From CAYOOP01 sp964405685 (GTDB lineage: Bacteria > Pseudomonadota > Alphaproteobacteria > Rickettsiales > SXRF01), in NCBI GenBank assembly GCA_964405685.1, contig CAYOOP010000002.1:1-64000 (forward strand): a stretch of DNA of 64,000 nucleotides. The letters run 5' to 3'. The notes beneath the pieces were generated by a model, which had not been told where the DNA came from, ran no database searches, and was given only the letters and a program-made list of their open reading frames with translations. A program made the translations under genes and the position numbers. Below are positions 43,263 to 52,215 of this stretch, piece after piece; position 1 is the first letter of the stretch; the number at the start of each line of letters is the position of its first letter.

Positions 43263-44174
43263 CTATTTTATAATGCGCCGTGCATCCTGGCTGGCTTGTA
43301 CGTTTTGTAGATTATCCCACGCACGTTCATAATACACTTTGCTCTCAGTCAGCGCCGTATTGAGGTAGGACTTCGCGAGTGCATCGTCTTTCGCCAAATG
43401 CGCATAGAGGCCCATGTTGTTGCTAAGCTGTGCGCCGTTTAAATATTTGCGCGCGAGGGCTTCGGCTTTCCGTACATCGCCACTCATCGCGTAGACCAGT
43501 GCGGCGTTCATTTCAATTCGCATGCGTTGGTCGGCATTAAGCGTCGCCGCTGCTGCTTTTTCTAATTTATTGGCGGCGGTGAACGTGTCCTTATCCAGTG
43601 CGGCCACCAAGCCCATATTGTTCAAAATGGTGGGGTTGTTCGGTGAGCGCGCCAGCGCTGCGTTAAAATATTGCATCCCCTCGGCGTACATTTTCTTCGA
43701 CGCAAACAAAACACCAATAGCGTTCAAACTCCGCCAACGGCCGGGGTCGCGTTTCATGACTTCGGCAAAGCTATAGCTTGCACCTTCCATATCGGCCTTG
43801 GCCAGTTGTGCAAGGCCCTTGCCTTCATAGGCATCCACATGTTCGGGGTTCACCGTTATAATCTGGTTATACACCTGAATGGAGCCATCTAACTCGCCGC
43901 TACGGCGGAGCGATTCGGCGAGGCCGTAGCCATAGTCTGGGTTTTTAGGTGAGCGATCGAGCAATTGTTGGTAGTATTGCCGCGCTAACATGTAGTTTCC
44001 CTGGGTTTCTGCCGTTTTGGCCGAATTGAGCAAGGTTTGTTCTACCCCGGAGATCTGCGGCCCCTCTTTCTTTTCCAAAAAGCTTTTAAGCTCAAAATTG
44101 CTCATTTCCTTGGCATCACAGGCGCCAAGCGCAAGTGGTAGGGTAGCCAAAGCTAGGCGGGTGAAACGCAGCAT
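43263..44174 (-). CDS. TPR-repeat lipoprotein
   Basis: 303 residues from ATG 44174. The signal peptide LRFTRLALATLPLALGAC ends in a lipobox (LGAC), so the protein is anchored to a membrane. The body has at least five tetratricopeptide units, for example AETQGNYMLARQYYQQLLDR, VNPEHVDAYEGKGLAQLAK and SPNNPTILNNMGLVAALDK. It resembles TadD-like pilus-assembly lipoproteins, but no tad genes are nearby, so the role is open: a scaffold for some envelope complex. Confidence 0.85.
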   Translation of the reverse strand: MLRFTRLALATLPLALGACDAKEMSNFELKSFLEKKEGPQISGVEQTLLNSAKTAETQGNYMLARQYYQQLLDRSPKNPDYGYGLAESLRRSGELDGSIQVYNQIITVNPEHVDAYEGKGLAQLAKADMEGASYSFAEVMKRDPGRWRSLNAIGVLFASKKMYAEGMQYFNAALARSPNNPTILNNMGLVAALDKDTFTAANKLEKAAAATLNADQRMRIEMNAALVYAMSGDVRKAEALARKYLNGAQLSNNMGLYAHLAKDDALAKSYLNTALTESKVYYERAWDNLQNVQASQDARRIIK

Positions 44175-44285
44175 AAACAAGGACCTTTAACAGAAATGGG
44201 AGGGAACGCATGTCTATCCTAAATCAGATCAAAAGTCCAGTTTGGCCTTGTCAATAGGGGTGGCCATGGGTTACCATGATCCTGT

Positions 44286-45209
44286 ATGTCGGCGAGCTCC
44301 TCCACCCCGCGCCACCTTCTTGGCATTGATGGCCTGAAACAACAGGATGTGGAGGCTATTTTAACCCTCGCTGAGAACTATGTTCAAAAAAATCGTGAAC
44401 CGGATAAAAAACTCAGCCTGCTGCGTGGACGCACGCTGATTAATCTGTTTTTCGAAAATTCTACCCGTACGCGCACCAGTTTTGAACTTGCCGGTAAGCG
44501 TTTGGGTGCAGATGTCATCAACATGTCTGCCTTTGGCTCTTCGGTAAAAAAAGGCGAAACACTGGTGGATACGGCGATGACGCTGAATGCCATGCATCCT
44601 GATTTTATCACCGTGCGCCACGGCGAATCTGGCGCAGTGCACCTGCTTGCGCGCAAGGTGAATTGCTCGGTTATTAATGCAGGCGATGGCTGGCATGAGC
44701 ACCCCACGCAAGCCTTGCTTGATGCGCTTACCATCCTTAAACACAAAAAGAAAATCGCCGGCCTGCAAATCGCCATCTGTGGTGATATCTTGCATAGCCG
44801 GGTTGCGCGCTCAAATATGAAACTCTTGAGTCTCATGGGTGCAAACGTGCACGCCATCGCCCCACCCACATTAATGCCTGCCTCGATCGAAAGCTTCGGC
44901 GCTAAAGGGTTTTATGATATGCGTGAGGGCTTGAAAGGCTGCGATATTGTGATGATGTTACGTATGCAGCTTGAGCGCATGGAATCGAGCTTTGTGCCAT
45001 CTCTACGCGAATTTTTCCACTTCTACGGTCTTGACCGTGAGAAGTTGGAGCACGCCAAACCCGATGCGCTGGTGATGCACCCCGGTCCTATCAACCGCGG
45101 TGTTGAAATCGACTCGGAACTCGCCGATGACATCCACCGCAGCATCATCCTCGACCAGGTCGAGATGGGTGTAGCCGTGCGCCAGGCGGTGCTGGAGTGG
45201 CTGGTTTAA
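44286..45209 (+). CDS. pyrB: aspartate carbamoyltransferase catalytic subunit
   Basis: Second step of pyrimidine synthesis: carbamoyl phosphate plus aspartate to carbamoyl aspartate. The carbamoyl-phosphate motif is ENSTRTRTSFELAGKRLG, with HPTQALLDALTI and LEHAKPDALVMHPGPINRGV typical of PyrB. The 307 residues are normal. pyrC usually follows in alphaproteobacteria; here the gene instead overlaps the convergent tspO gene by four bases. Confidence 0.96.
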   Translation: MSASSSTPRHLLGIDGLKQQDVEAILTLAENYVQKNREPDKKLSLLRGRTLINLFFENSTRTRTSFELAGKRLGADVINMSAFGSSVKKGETLVDTAMTLNAMHPDFITVRHGESGAVHLLARKVNCSVINAGDGWHEHPTQALLDALTILKHKKKIAGLQIAICGDILHSRVARSNMKLLSLMGANVHAIAPPTLMPASIESFGAKGFYDMREGLKGCDIVMMLRMQLERMESSFVPSLREFFHFYGLDREKLEHAKPDALVMHPGPINRGVEIDSELADDIHRSIILDQVEMGVAVRQAVLEWLV

Positions 45210-45685
45210 TTCAAGCGTACAATCGTTAGATTTAGCACGCTGGCAAAGGCGACCCAGAAAAAGTAGGGTGCCAACAGCCAAGCTGCTGGTTTATCGATGC
45301 GTTTGAATAGTCCGATATTGATAAATATAAGCGCCAGTAGCAGGTAGATATTTGCAAGTGCGAGTTCGATACGGTGCATACCGAAAAATACGATCGACCA
45401 AAGACAATTTGCCGTGAGTTGCGCGGCATATATTTTCATCTGTGGCGTTGTTATTTTTTCTTTAAACTCGCCACTTAAGTGGTTCCATACCCGCCAGCCG
45501 GAAATCGCAATCAGGGTGTACAGTGTTGTCCATACCGGCCCAAAAATCCAATTTGGAGGATTAAACGGGGGTTTATTGAGTGTGCTGTACCACCCACCAA
45601 TTTCCGGCATGGTATACGCGCTGCCAATAGCGGAAATTGCAAAAACGATAACGAGAAAAGCAAGCAGGCGGAGCATCGGTTTCAT
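45206..45685 (-). CDS. tspO: TspO/MBR family protein
   Basis: Five-helix outer or inner membrane protein that binds tetrapyrroles and modulates stress and pigment genes in alphaproteobacteria. The 159 residues contain the family pattern GGWYSTLNKPPFNPPNWIFG, GPVWTTLYTLIAISGWRVW and CLWSIVFFGMHRIELAL. It is co-directional with yciB, six bases apart. Ligand and role here are unknown. Confidence 0.93.
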   Translation of the reverse strand: MKPMLRLLAFLVIVFAISAIGSAYTMPEIGGWYSTLNKPPFNPPNWIFGPVWTTLYTLIAISGWRVWNHLSGEFKEKITTPQMKIYAAQLTANCLWSIVFFGMHRIELALANIYLLLALIFINIGLFKRIDKPAAWLLAPYFFWVAFASVLNLTIVRLN

Positions 45686-45691
45686 AGTGCC

Positions 45692-46264
45692 TCAGGGTTG
45701 TTCAGGTTCGATCAGATACCGTTTAATGAGTGGTAATTGCGCGATGGTGAACACAATCGTGCACGTCAACATGCCGAAGACTTTAAAGTTGACCCAGAAA
45801 TCGGTGGGGTAATTGCGCCAGATGAATTCGTTGAGGGCTGCTAGAAATACAAAAAACATGCCCCAACGTAGCGACAGCAACATCCACCCGCGGTCGGTAA
45901 GCTGCACGGCATATTCCATCACATATTTCATCATCGGTTTTTTGAGAGAAACACCGATCAACAGCACCGACGCGAAAATCAGATTTATAATGGTGGGTTT
46001 CATTTTGATGAATTGGTCGTTGTGGAGGTAGAGTGTCAACCCGCCGAAGAGGGTCACAAACACGCCGGTTAGCAATGGCATGACCGCGAGTTTGCGTTCG
46101 ATGGTATAGATAATCGCCAACGAAATGAGCGTTGCGGCAATCAGTGCTGCGGTGGCGGCAGGTAAGCCGTGCAACTTAAAAACAATGAAAAACAGCCCCA
46201 GCGGTGCGAAGTCCAGGGTGGCCTTGAGGCCGGGGTTTAACGATTGTTGTTGCGGTTCAGACAT
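45692..46264 (-). CDS. yciB: YciB/IspZ intracellular septation family protein
   Basis: 190-residue inner-membrane protein with five or six helices (FAPLGLFFIVFKLHGLPAAT, then LNEFIWRNYPTDFWVNFKVF). The NEFIWR...FWVNFK pattern is diagnostic of the YciB/IspZ family, linked to envelope growth and septation. Its usual alphaproteobacterial neighbour ftsY is absent. It probably shares a transcript with tspO. Confidence 0.93.
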   Translation of the reverse strand: MSEPQQQSLNPGLKATLDFAPLGLFFIVFKLHGLPAATAALIAATLISLAIIYTIERKLAVMPLLTGVFVTLFGGLTLYLHNDQFIKMKPTIINLIFASVLLIGVSLKKPMMKYVMEYAVQLTDRGWMLLSLRWGMFFVFLAALNEFIWRNYPTDFWVNFKVFGMLTCTIVFTIAQLPLIKRYLIEPEQP

Positions 46265-46356
46265 GGTAGAATGGGAATATGGGGTTGACTTTTATCGAAT
46301 TATTAACTGATATACCTGTAATATTACGGCTCACTCCAAGCAGATAGAGATTTACT

Positions 46357-47067
46357 GTGGAAAATATTACCGTACTCGTTGTAGAAGACGAAATCGCAAT
46401 TGTCACCTTGCTTCGCTACAATCTGGAACGCGAAGGTTTTAAAGTGTTCTCTTCCGGCGACGGCGAAGAAGCGCTCGCGATGGTCAAAGACGTAAAACCC
46501 GATGTCATCGTGCTGGACTGGATGTTACCGTCGATGACCGGTGTTGACGTCTGCAAACATTTGCGCTGGGACAATGAAACCAAATCCATCCCCATCATCA
46601 TGCTTTCTGCGCGTGGCGAAGAGGGGGACCGCATTAAAGGTCTCGACTCCGGCGCGGATGATTATTTGACCAAACCGTTTTCTCCGGCCGAACTGATCGC
46701 GCGCATCCGCGCTATCTTCCGTCGCTTCCGCCCATCGCTCTCTGAAAAAACCTTGTCGTACGCCGGCATCACCATGGATGTTGCCGGTCACAAAGTCACC
46801 CGCAACGGTTCGGATGTGCACTTAAGCCCCACCGAATTTAGCTTGCTGCGCTTCCTCCTCGAACACCCCGGCCGCGTGTTTTCGCGTGAGCAATTGCTCG
46901 ATGGCGTTTGGGGGCACGATATCTATGTGGAACTGCGAACGGTCGACGTACACATCCGGCGCTTACGCAAAGGCCTGGATTTCGACGGCAATCAAAAAGA
47001 CATCATCCGCACAGTCCGCTCCGCCGGCTACGCGCTCGAAGAGAGCGACACGGCGATTTCGGAGTGA
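46357..47067 (+). CDS. phoB: PhoB-type response regulator
   Basis: OmpR/PhoB-family two-component regulator. The REC domain has VLVVEDEIAIVTLLRYNLER, phospho-acceptor Asp in VIVLDWMLPSMTGV and Lys in DDYLTKPFSPAELIAR; the winged helix ends VDVHIRRLRKGLDFDGNQ and IRTVRSAGYALEE. The overall pattern is that of PhoB, the phosphate-starvation regulator. The start is GTG 46357 with a weak GATAGAG site. No phoR, phoU or pst genes are nearby, so the cognate kinase is elsewhere. 236 residues. Confidence 0.88.
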   Translation: MENITVLVVEDEIAIVTLLRYNLEREGFKVFSSGDGEEALAMVKDVKPDVIVLDWMLPSMTGVDVCKHLRWDNETKSIPIIMLSARGEEGDRIKGLDSGADDYLTKPFSPAELIARIRAIFRRFRPSLSEKTLSYAGITMDVAGHKVTRNGSDVHLSPTEFSLLRFLLEHPGRVFSREQLLDGVWGHDIYVELRTVDVHIRRLRKGLDFDGNQKDIIRTVRSAGYALEESDTAISE

Positions 47068-47072
47068 AAAAA

Positions 47073-47126
47073 GATGTGAAGAGTTGAAGATGCGATGATA
47101 TGAAGATCAGCATTTTTCTTCACATC
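47073..47126. terminator. inverted repeat between phoB and degP
   Basis: GATGTGAAGA (47073-47082) pairs with TCTTCACATC (47117-47126); further inverted pieces (GATATGA, TCATATC) lie inside and after it. It fills the gap between convergent genes and may stop both transcripts, though the loop is long. Confidence 0.5.
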
Positions 47127-47143
47127 CTCATATCCTCACATCG

Positions 47144-48601
47144 CTACTTTCCTTCCACCGGCAGCGTCACGAACGATGTCTCGTCCTTCCGTTGGATTTT
47201 GAGTAAGGCAAATTTCTTGCCTGCTTTTTTTACGTCTTCGATCTGACGTTTGAATAAATCCGCATTCGTGGTTGCAACACTATTGACCTCGGTAATCACA
47301 TCCCCCGGGCGGATGCCGCGGTGAGCGGCTTCGGTGTTGGGGCCTAAATCGCTTACCACCACGCCTTTGATGGTCGAATCCACCTTCAGTGTTTTGCGGT
47401 CTTCGTCTTTTAGCGTTTCAATGCTCATACCCAGCACGCTTGTGCCTGCGGGGGAAGCTGGCGCTTTTTTATCATCTTTGCCGCCTTCAACCGCGTCCTC
47501 ATCACCTTCTTTCATCTCGCCGATCGTGACGCTAGTGTTTATATCCTTGCCTTTGCGCATCGCCGTGATTTTGACCGTATCGCCAATTTTGGTTTCGGCC
47601 ACCATGCGCGGCAGGAAGCGCATCTCAGTGATTTCTTTGCCGTTATAAGACGTAATCACATCGCCCGCCTGCACCCCGGCCTTGGCTGCCGGGCCGCCTT
47701 TGGTGACATCAGCCACCAATGCGCCGATTGATTTTTTTAGCCCCAAGCTATCGGCTACTTCATCGGTGACTTCTTGAATTTTAATCCCCAGCCAGCCGCG
47801 GTGCGTGCGGCCAAATTGCTTGAGTTGATCAATCACGGGCTTGGCAAGATTGGTAGGGACAGAAAAACCGATGCCGATATTCGTGCCCGTGGGGCTGAAA
47901 ATTGCAGAGTTAATACCAATCACTTCGCCGTCCACATTAAAGAGCGGCCCGCCGGAGTTGCCGCGGTTAATTGCTGCGTCGGTCTGAATGAAATCATCAA
48001 ACGGCCCGGCATTTAGCGTGCGTTGACGCGCCGAAATAATCCCCGCCGTTACCGTGCCACCAAGCCCAAACGGGTTGCCGATTGCCACCACCCAATCGCC
48101 CACGCGCGCTTTGTCCGAATCTCCGAGTGGAACGAAGGGAAGGGGTTTGTCTGATTTTACTTTAAGCAGCGCGAGATCCGTTTTTTTATCGCGGCCCACA
48201 ATCGTCGCTTTTAACTTGGTATTGTCACTCAGGCGCACGGTGATCTCATCCGCCTCGTCAATTACATGATTATTGGTGATGATATAGCCGTTCGCATCAA
48301 TAATAAATCCAGATCCGAGCGACGTTACCTCATGCTCTTCTTGAGGCGCACCTTGTCCTGGCTGCTTGCCGAAACGTTCCATAAATTCCTTAAACGGTGC
48401 CATGTCCGGCGTGTCGGGCAAATTACCAAACAACTGCATTTGCACACCGCCGCTTTTGACTTTTTGCGTGGTGGAGACGTTGACGACCGCCGGAGAAAGC
48501 TTGTCCACCAAATCCGCGAAACTGGCGGGGACGGGCGCTGCTTTCAAGGTTTGCGGTAATAACAAAAACACAAAAGCAGCAAGCTTGGCAGTGGTTTTCA
48601 T
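47144..48601 (-). CDS. degP: periplasmic serine endoprotease DegP/HtrA (Do family)
   Basis: Envelope protease and chaperone. Signal peptide MKTTAKLAAFVFLLLPQTLK, catalytic His in ITNNHVIDEADE, Asp in KTDLALLKVKS and Ser in AINRGNSGGPLFNVDG, then two PDZ domains (starting LGIKIQEVTDEVADSLGL and TIKGVVVSDLGPNTEAAHRG). The 485 residues are typical. It is third in hflK-hflC-degP, a common alphaproteobacterial order. Confidence 0.97.
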   Translation of the reverse strand: MKTTAKLAAFVFLLLPQTLKAAPVPASFADLVDKLSPAVVNVSTTQKVKSGGVQMQLFGNLPDTPDMAPFKEFMERFGKQPGQGAPQEEHEVTSLGSGFIIDANGYIITNNHVIDEADEITVRLSDNTKLKATIVGRDKKTDLALLKVKSDKPLPFVPLGDSDKARVGDWVVAIGNPFGLGGTVTAGIISARQRTLNAGPFDDFIQTDAAINRGNSGGPLFNVDGEVIGINSAIFSPTGTNIGIGFSVPTNLAKPVIDQLKQFGRTHRGWLGIKIQEVTDEVADSLGLKKSIGALVADVTKGGPAAKAGVQAGDVITSYNGKEITEMRFLPRMVAETKIGDTVKITAMRKGKDINTSVTIGEMKEGDEDAVEGGKDDKKAPASPAGTSVLGMSIETLKDEDRKTLKVDSTIKGVVVSDLGPNTEAAHRGIRPGDVITEVNSVATTNADLFKRQIEDVKKAGKKFALLKIQRKDETSFVTLPVEGK

Positions 48602-48604
48602 AGG

Positions 48605-49525
48605 CTATTTTCCTCCAGCGCCTTTTTCCATGTAGTGAAGAAATTCATTGTCGGGCGACAGCACCATCGTCGTGTTGTTTTCAGACAATGCGGTGCGATA
48701 CGCTTGCAAGGAGCGATAGAAACTATAAAACTCCGGCGCTTTGCCTACGGCTTCGGCGAAAATTTTAATCGCCTCACCATCGCCTTCACCGCGTGTGATG
48801 TCAGCTTTTTTCTGAGCTTCGGCGAGCAGAATCGTGCGGTCTTTATCCGCCATCGCGCGAATCTTTTGCGCATCCTCTGCACCTTTCGCTCGGAATTCTT
48901 TGGCTTCTTGCTCGCGCTCGGTTTGCATGCGTTTAAACACGCTTTCGCTATTGGCTTGCGGCAAATCGGCGCGGACAATCCGCACATCCACCACTTCAAT
49001 GCCAAACCCGCCGCGCGGTGCTACTTTTTGCCCGTCCGGTGTTTGCGGCTGCGCGCCGGAGACAATATCGTTCACCATGCCTTTTACTTCCTGCATGGCT
49101 TTCGCGCGCTCGGTGGAAATGAGTTCCGCCAACGTGATATCGCCCACGACCTGACGCAGTGTTGATTCTAGAATGGTGTTCAAGCGGCTTTGCATGGTCC
49201 GCTCGTCGCCCACGGATTGCTTGAATTTAAGCGGGTCGACAATCCGGTAACGCACGAACGCGTCAACAATCAACCGCTTCTGATCAGCGGCGATGACTTC
49301 CTTGGCATCTGCATCGAAATCGAGCAATCGCTTATCAAAAAATTCCACTTGCTCGATAAACGGCATCTTCGCAGCGAGCCCGGGCTCTTCCACCACGTTG
49401 ACCGGTTTACCAAAGCGTAGCACCAGCGCCTGATGGGTTTGAGGCACCACGAAAAATGTGTTCAACACCACAAACCCTACGGCCATGGCAAGTATGCCAA
49501 TTATTGTAATTCGCGTCGACGTCAT
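48605..49525 (-). CDS. hflC: FtsH protease modulator HflC
   Basis: SPFH/prohibitin-type membrane protein that with HflK encloses FtsH. One N-terminal helix (ITIIGILAMAVGFVVLNTFF), then the band-7 domain (VPQTHQALVLRFGKPVNVVE) and a helical end with DRTILLAEAQKKADITRGEG. The 306 residues are normal. The start overlaps hflK by four bases, and degP follows after three. Confidence 0.96.
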   Translation of the reverse strand: MTSTRITIIGILAMAVGFVVLNTFFVVPQTHQALVLRFGKPVNVVEEPGLAAKMPFIEQVEFFDKRLLDFDADAKEVIAADQKRLIVDAFVRYRIVDPLKFKQSVGDERTMQSRLNTILESTLRQVVGDITLAELISTERAKAMQEVKGMVNDIVSGAQPQTPDGQKVAPRGGFGIEVVDVRIVRADLPQANSESVFKRMQTEREQEAKEFRAKGAEDAQKIRAMADKDRTILLAEAQKKADITRGEGDGEAIKIFAEAVGKAPEFYSFYRSLQAYRTALSENNTTMVLSPDNEFLHYMEKGAGGK

Positions 49526-50655
49526 GGCTTCGCCTCCGCTTTCACCTTGGGTTTTAAGTCATTAAGCGGCAGGAACGGCACCGCGCCGGTGCCTGCTTTG
49601 CCATCAATAATCACCTTTTGCATATTTTTCAGCACGTCTTCCATCGTTTCAATATACATGCGTTTGACCGTCGCATCCGGCGCAAGCTTGTATTCTTTAT
49701 ACACCGAGTTAAACCGTGCTGCTTCACCGGTTGCCTTGGCTACAACTTCTTGTTTATACGCCTCGGAGTCCTGAATAATCTGTTCGGCTTGGCCGCGTGC
49801 GCGCGGAATAATATCGTTTTTATACGCAAGCGCCTTATTGCGCTCTGTTTCCATGTCCACGCGTGCGGATTGCACATCCCGCCATGCGTCTAGCACTTCG
49901 GCGGGGGGTTCCGGCTGCGTCAAATTAATCGCGACCACTTCGACGCCGGATTTATAATTATCCAGCATTTCCTGCATTAATCGGCGCGTGTTCTGCTCCA
50001 CTTTGAGTTTGCCCTCGCCGCCGCCAAGTACGGAAATAATATCCATCTGCCCCACGGCCTCGCGCATCGCGCTTTCAGCCACCGACTTCACGGTTTTTTC
50101 CGGATTGCGCAAATTGAACAAATAGTCTTCCGCCTTGCTGATGCGCCATTGCACTTCGAATTGAATATCGACGATGTTCTCATCTTTCGTCAGCATCAGG
50201 CTCTCTTCAGGCCTGGAGACGGGCTTTCCGCCGCGTCCGCCGCTGACAAAGCCGACTTCGGTGCGGTTAATCACCGTTACTTTTGGGGTTTGCACGGCTT
50301 CAATCGGGTAGGGCAGGCGGTAGTGCATGCCGGGCGGAGTGGTACGGTTAAACGCGCCAAACCGGCGGATTACGCCGAGTTCGTCCGCCTTTACCAAATA
50401 AATCCCTGAAAACAGCCACAGCAGCACGAGTGCGCCGCCAAAAATCACATACGCACGCTTGTTATTTCCGCCATCCCCCGGGAACATTTTCTTAAAACGC
50501 TCCTGACTTTTCTTGAAAAGTTCGTCCATATCCGGCGGTAGCGGGGGTGTAGGTTTTTTTCCGCCGCCGCCTGAATTGCCACCACCACCCGGCGGTGTAC
50601 CTGAAGGTTTGCCCCAAGGGCCGTTGTTCCAATTATCTTTTGAATGTATGGTCAT
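49522..50655 (-). CDS. hflK: FtsH protease modulator HflK
   Basis: Partner of HflC. A Gly/Pro-rich N-terminus (GKPSGTPPGGGGNSGGGGKK), one membrane helix (AYVIFGGALVLLWLFSGIYL) and the band-7 domain (VKADELGVIRRFGAFNRTTP, PGMHYRLPYPIEAV). The 377 residues are normal. It is first in the hflK-hflC-degP operon and divergent from mrp with 66 bases between. Confidence 0.96.
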   Translation of the reverse strand: MTIHSKDNWNNGPWGKPSGTPPGGGGNSGGGGKKPTPPLPPDMDELFKKSQERFKKMFPGDGGNNKRAYVIFGGALVLLWLFSGIYLVKADELGVIRRFGAFNRTTPPGMHYRLPYPIEAVQTPKVTVINRTEVGFVSGGRGGKPVSRPEESLMLTKDENIVDIQFEVQWRISKAEDYLFNLRNPEKTVKSVAESAMREAVGQMDIISVLGGGEGKLKVEQNTRRLMQEMLDNYKSGVEVVAINLTQPEPPAEVLDAWRDVQSARVDMETERNKALAYKNDIIPRARGQAEQIIQDSEAYKQEVVAKATGEAARFNSVYKEYKLAPDATVKRMYIETMEDVLKNMQKVIIDGKAGTGAVPFLPLNDLKPKVKAEAKP

Positions 50656-50721
50656 GACTTTTGTTTGATTAAAGGGTGCGCCGCACTATATAGGTTCCAC
50701 CCCACCACCTGCAAGAGGTAC

Positions 50722-51738
50722 ATGGTGAATTTCACGAAAGACTCAATTTTAGAAGCGCTAGCAGACATCATGCCGCCGGAACAGGTTTCCGGCATTACGA
50801 TTCGTGGGTCCGAAATCGGTTTCGTGCTTTCCGTTGCACCCGAACGCAAAGGTGAACTTTCGTCGCTGGAACCCGCGTGTAAAACCGTGCTCTATTCTCT
50901 CGGCGCTGAAAAAGTACATATCATCACCACGCTGCATAATACTGATCCCATTCCTCCACGCGCTGACGGGCCATACGCCACGCCGCGTGAACGCGCTAAC
51001 TGGAATGTGACTCCTATTGCCAGTGTCAGAAAAATTATTGCTGTTGCCTCCGGTAAAGGCGGCGTTGGCAAATCCACCACCACGGTCAACCTCGCCCATG
51101 CTGCGCATGCACAAGGCCTTCGTGTTGGCATTTTGGATGCGGATATTTATGGGCCGTCGATTCCGCTGATGCTCGGCCTTAAAGGCGAACCCGAAATTAA
51201 AAACGGAAAAATGCAACCACTTCTTGCGCATGGCATTTGCGCTATGTCGATGAGCTTCATTACTGGTGATTCCGCCGCCATTCTCCGTGGGCCGATGATT
51301 TCCAAAACCCTGCAACAAATGCTACGGATGACCGCATGGGGCGAGCTCGATCTACTCCTTATCGACATGCCGCCCGGTACTGGCGACATTGCTTTGAGCC
51401 TTGCACAACAGGTTCCCGTAAACGGTGTTATCATCGTCACCACCCCGCAGGATGTTGCCGTAGCGGACGCTCGCAAATGCGCGGCGATGTTTGAAAAACT
51501 CAACATTTCCATCACCGGCGTCATCGAAAATATGAGTTATTTTGAGGATCCATCGGGCACCCACCATAAAATTTTCGGCAGTGGCGGCGGCAAAACACTC
51601 GCTGAAGAATTCGGTACGAAACTCCTCGCCCAAATCCCTATCGATGAAAATTTAAGAAAAGCGGCGGATGAGGGGAAAGTGCCGGTACAATTAGAGCTTT
51701 ATAAAGTTGTTTCATCGTCATTGCGAGGAACGAAGTGA
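50722..51738 (+). CDS. mrp: iron-sulfur carrier protein Mrp/ApbC, 3' end inside a repeat
   Basis: P-loop ATPase that transfers Fe-S clusters. A reduced MIP18-like N-terminal domain (DSILEALADIMPPEQVSGIT) is followed by Walker A VASGKGGVGKSTTTVNLAHA, then LLIDMPPGTGDIALSLAQQV. The C-terminal CxxC of many Mrp proteins is replaced (NMSYFEDPSGTHHKIFGSGG), as in other alphaproteobacteria. ATG 50722 follows AAGAGGT; 338 residues. The last codons, SSSLRGTK and TGA, are read from the palindromic repeat at 51717, so the native C-terminus was changed. Confidence 0.93.
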   Translation: MVNFTKDSILEALADIMPPEQVSGITIRGSEIGFVLSVAPERKGELSSLEPACKTVLYSLGAEKVHIITTLHNTDPIPPRADGPYATPRERANWNVTPIASVRKIIAVASGKGGVGKSTTTVNLAHAAHAQGLRVGILDADIYGPSIPLMLGLKGEPEIKNGKMQPLLAHGICAMSMSFITGDSAAILRGPMISKTLQQMLRMTAWGELDLLLIDMPPGTGDIALSLAQQVPVNGVIIVTTPQDVAVADARKCAAMFEKLNISITGVIENMSYFEDPSGTHHKIFGSGGGKTLAEEFGTKLLAQIPIDENLRKAADEGKVPVQLELYKVVSSSLRGTK

Positions 51739-51805
51739 CGAAGCAATCCATCTCTCCTAGCCACAAACCTGGATTGCCGCGTCGGCTACGCCTCCTCGCG
51801 ATGAC
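51717..51805. repeat. palindromic repeat, GTCATTGCGA family, overlapping mrp 3' end
   Basis: An 89-bp element GTCATTGCGAGG...CCTCGCGATGAC, related to 10119-10213 (shared GCAATCCA). Its first 22 bases encode the last residues and stop codon of mrp. Confidence 0.88.
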
Positions 51806-51844
51806 ATTATTCGAATTCAGCAGAATTCGTCAGCCCTGAGCGGC

Positions 51845-51878
51845 GCTTCATAGAATTTTCAGTAGAAAATTCCGGAAG
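51845..51878. repeat. 34-bp hairpin repeat, copy B
   Basis: GCTTCAT, stem AGAATTTTC, loop AGTA, GAAAATTCC, GGAAG; same length and flanks as 13251-13284 with a changed stem. The end also pairs as CCGGAAGC (51872-51879) with GCTTCCGG (51891-51898), an alternative hairpin. Confidence 0.7.
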
Positions 51879-51898
51879 CATCAAAAAGGGGCTTCCGG

Positions 51899-52126
51899 GC
51901 ATGTAAAACCCATCTTAGTCCATAATCGTTAGCGCTAACATAAGTCCAGCAGCTGAATGCAGTTCTCAGTTGGGGCAGGATGAGTTCGGCGACGCGCCTG
52001 GTAGGAGCATGGTCACAAGCCACCTCTTAGTTTGCGTGGTGCATATACCCTGGAAGGGGTACGTGTGTACGGACCTCACGTGCAAGTCCTAAAGTGCCCT
52101 CTGCAGGCCATGGCCTACTATCACCC
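51899..52126. other. gene-free interval with many short hairpins (candidate structured RNA)
   Basis: No credible reading frame. The interval holds the perfect palindrome GTTAGCGCTAAC (51928-51939, like a LacI-family operator) and then a run of short hairpins: GGCG-ACG-CGCC, TACCC-TGGAA-GGGGTA, GTAC-GTGT-GTAC, GGAC...GTCC and GGCCATGGCC. This density suggests a folded RNA, on either strand, but it matches no RNA I can name: I looked for tmRNA, RNase P RNA and 6S features and found none convincing. Confidence 0.35.
52045..52062. repeat. ATACCCCC-type palindrome in the gene-free interval
   Basis: ATACCCTGGAAGGGGTAC, 12 of 16 defined positions, 18 bp. Confidence 0.45.
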
Positions 52127-52214
52127 GTCATCCTCGCGAGGCTACGCCGAAGCGGGGATCTTGTCGAGTGGTAAAAGATCCCCGACCGCACGAGGTGTGG
52201 CCGAGGATGATGAC
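52127..52214. repeat. palindromic repeat, GTCATCCTCG...CGAGGATGATGAC
   Basis: An 88-bp element with inverted ends and an inner GGGGATCTT/AAGATCCCC pair, abutting the pgsA stop. It belongs to the GTCATCC/GGATGAC family. Confidence 0.85.
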
Positions 52215-52215
52215 A

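Noticed and set aside
47068..47143. Tandem microsatellite (GATATGAAGATG-like)
   Set aside because: The units are irregular and better described as an inverted repeat between convergent genes.
51899..52126. tmRNA, 6S RNA or RNase P RNA
   Set aside because: No T-arm GGTTCGA-type sequence, tag frame or RNase P core motif could be found; left as unassigned.
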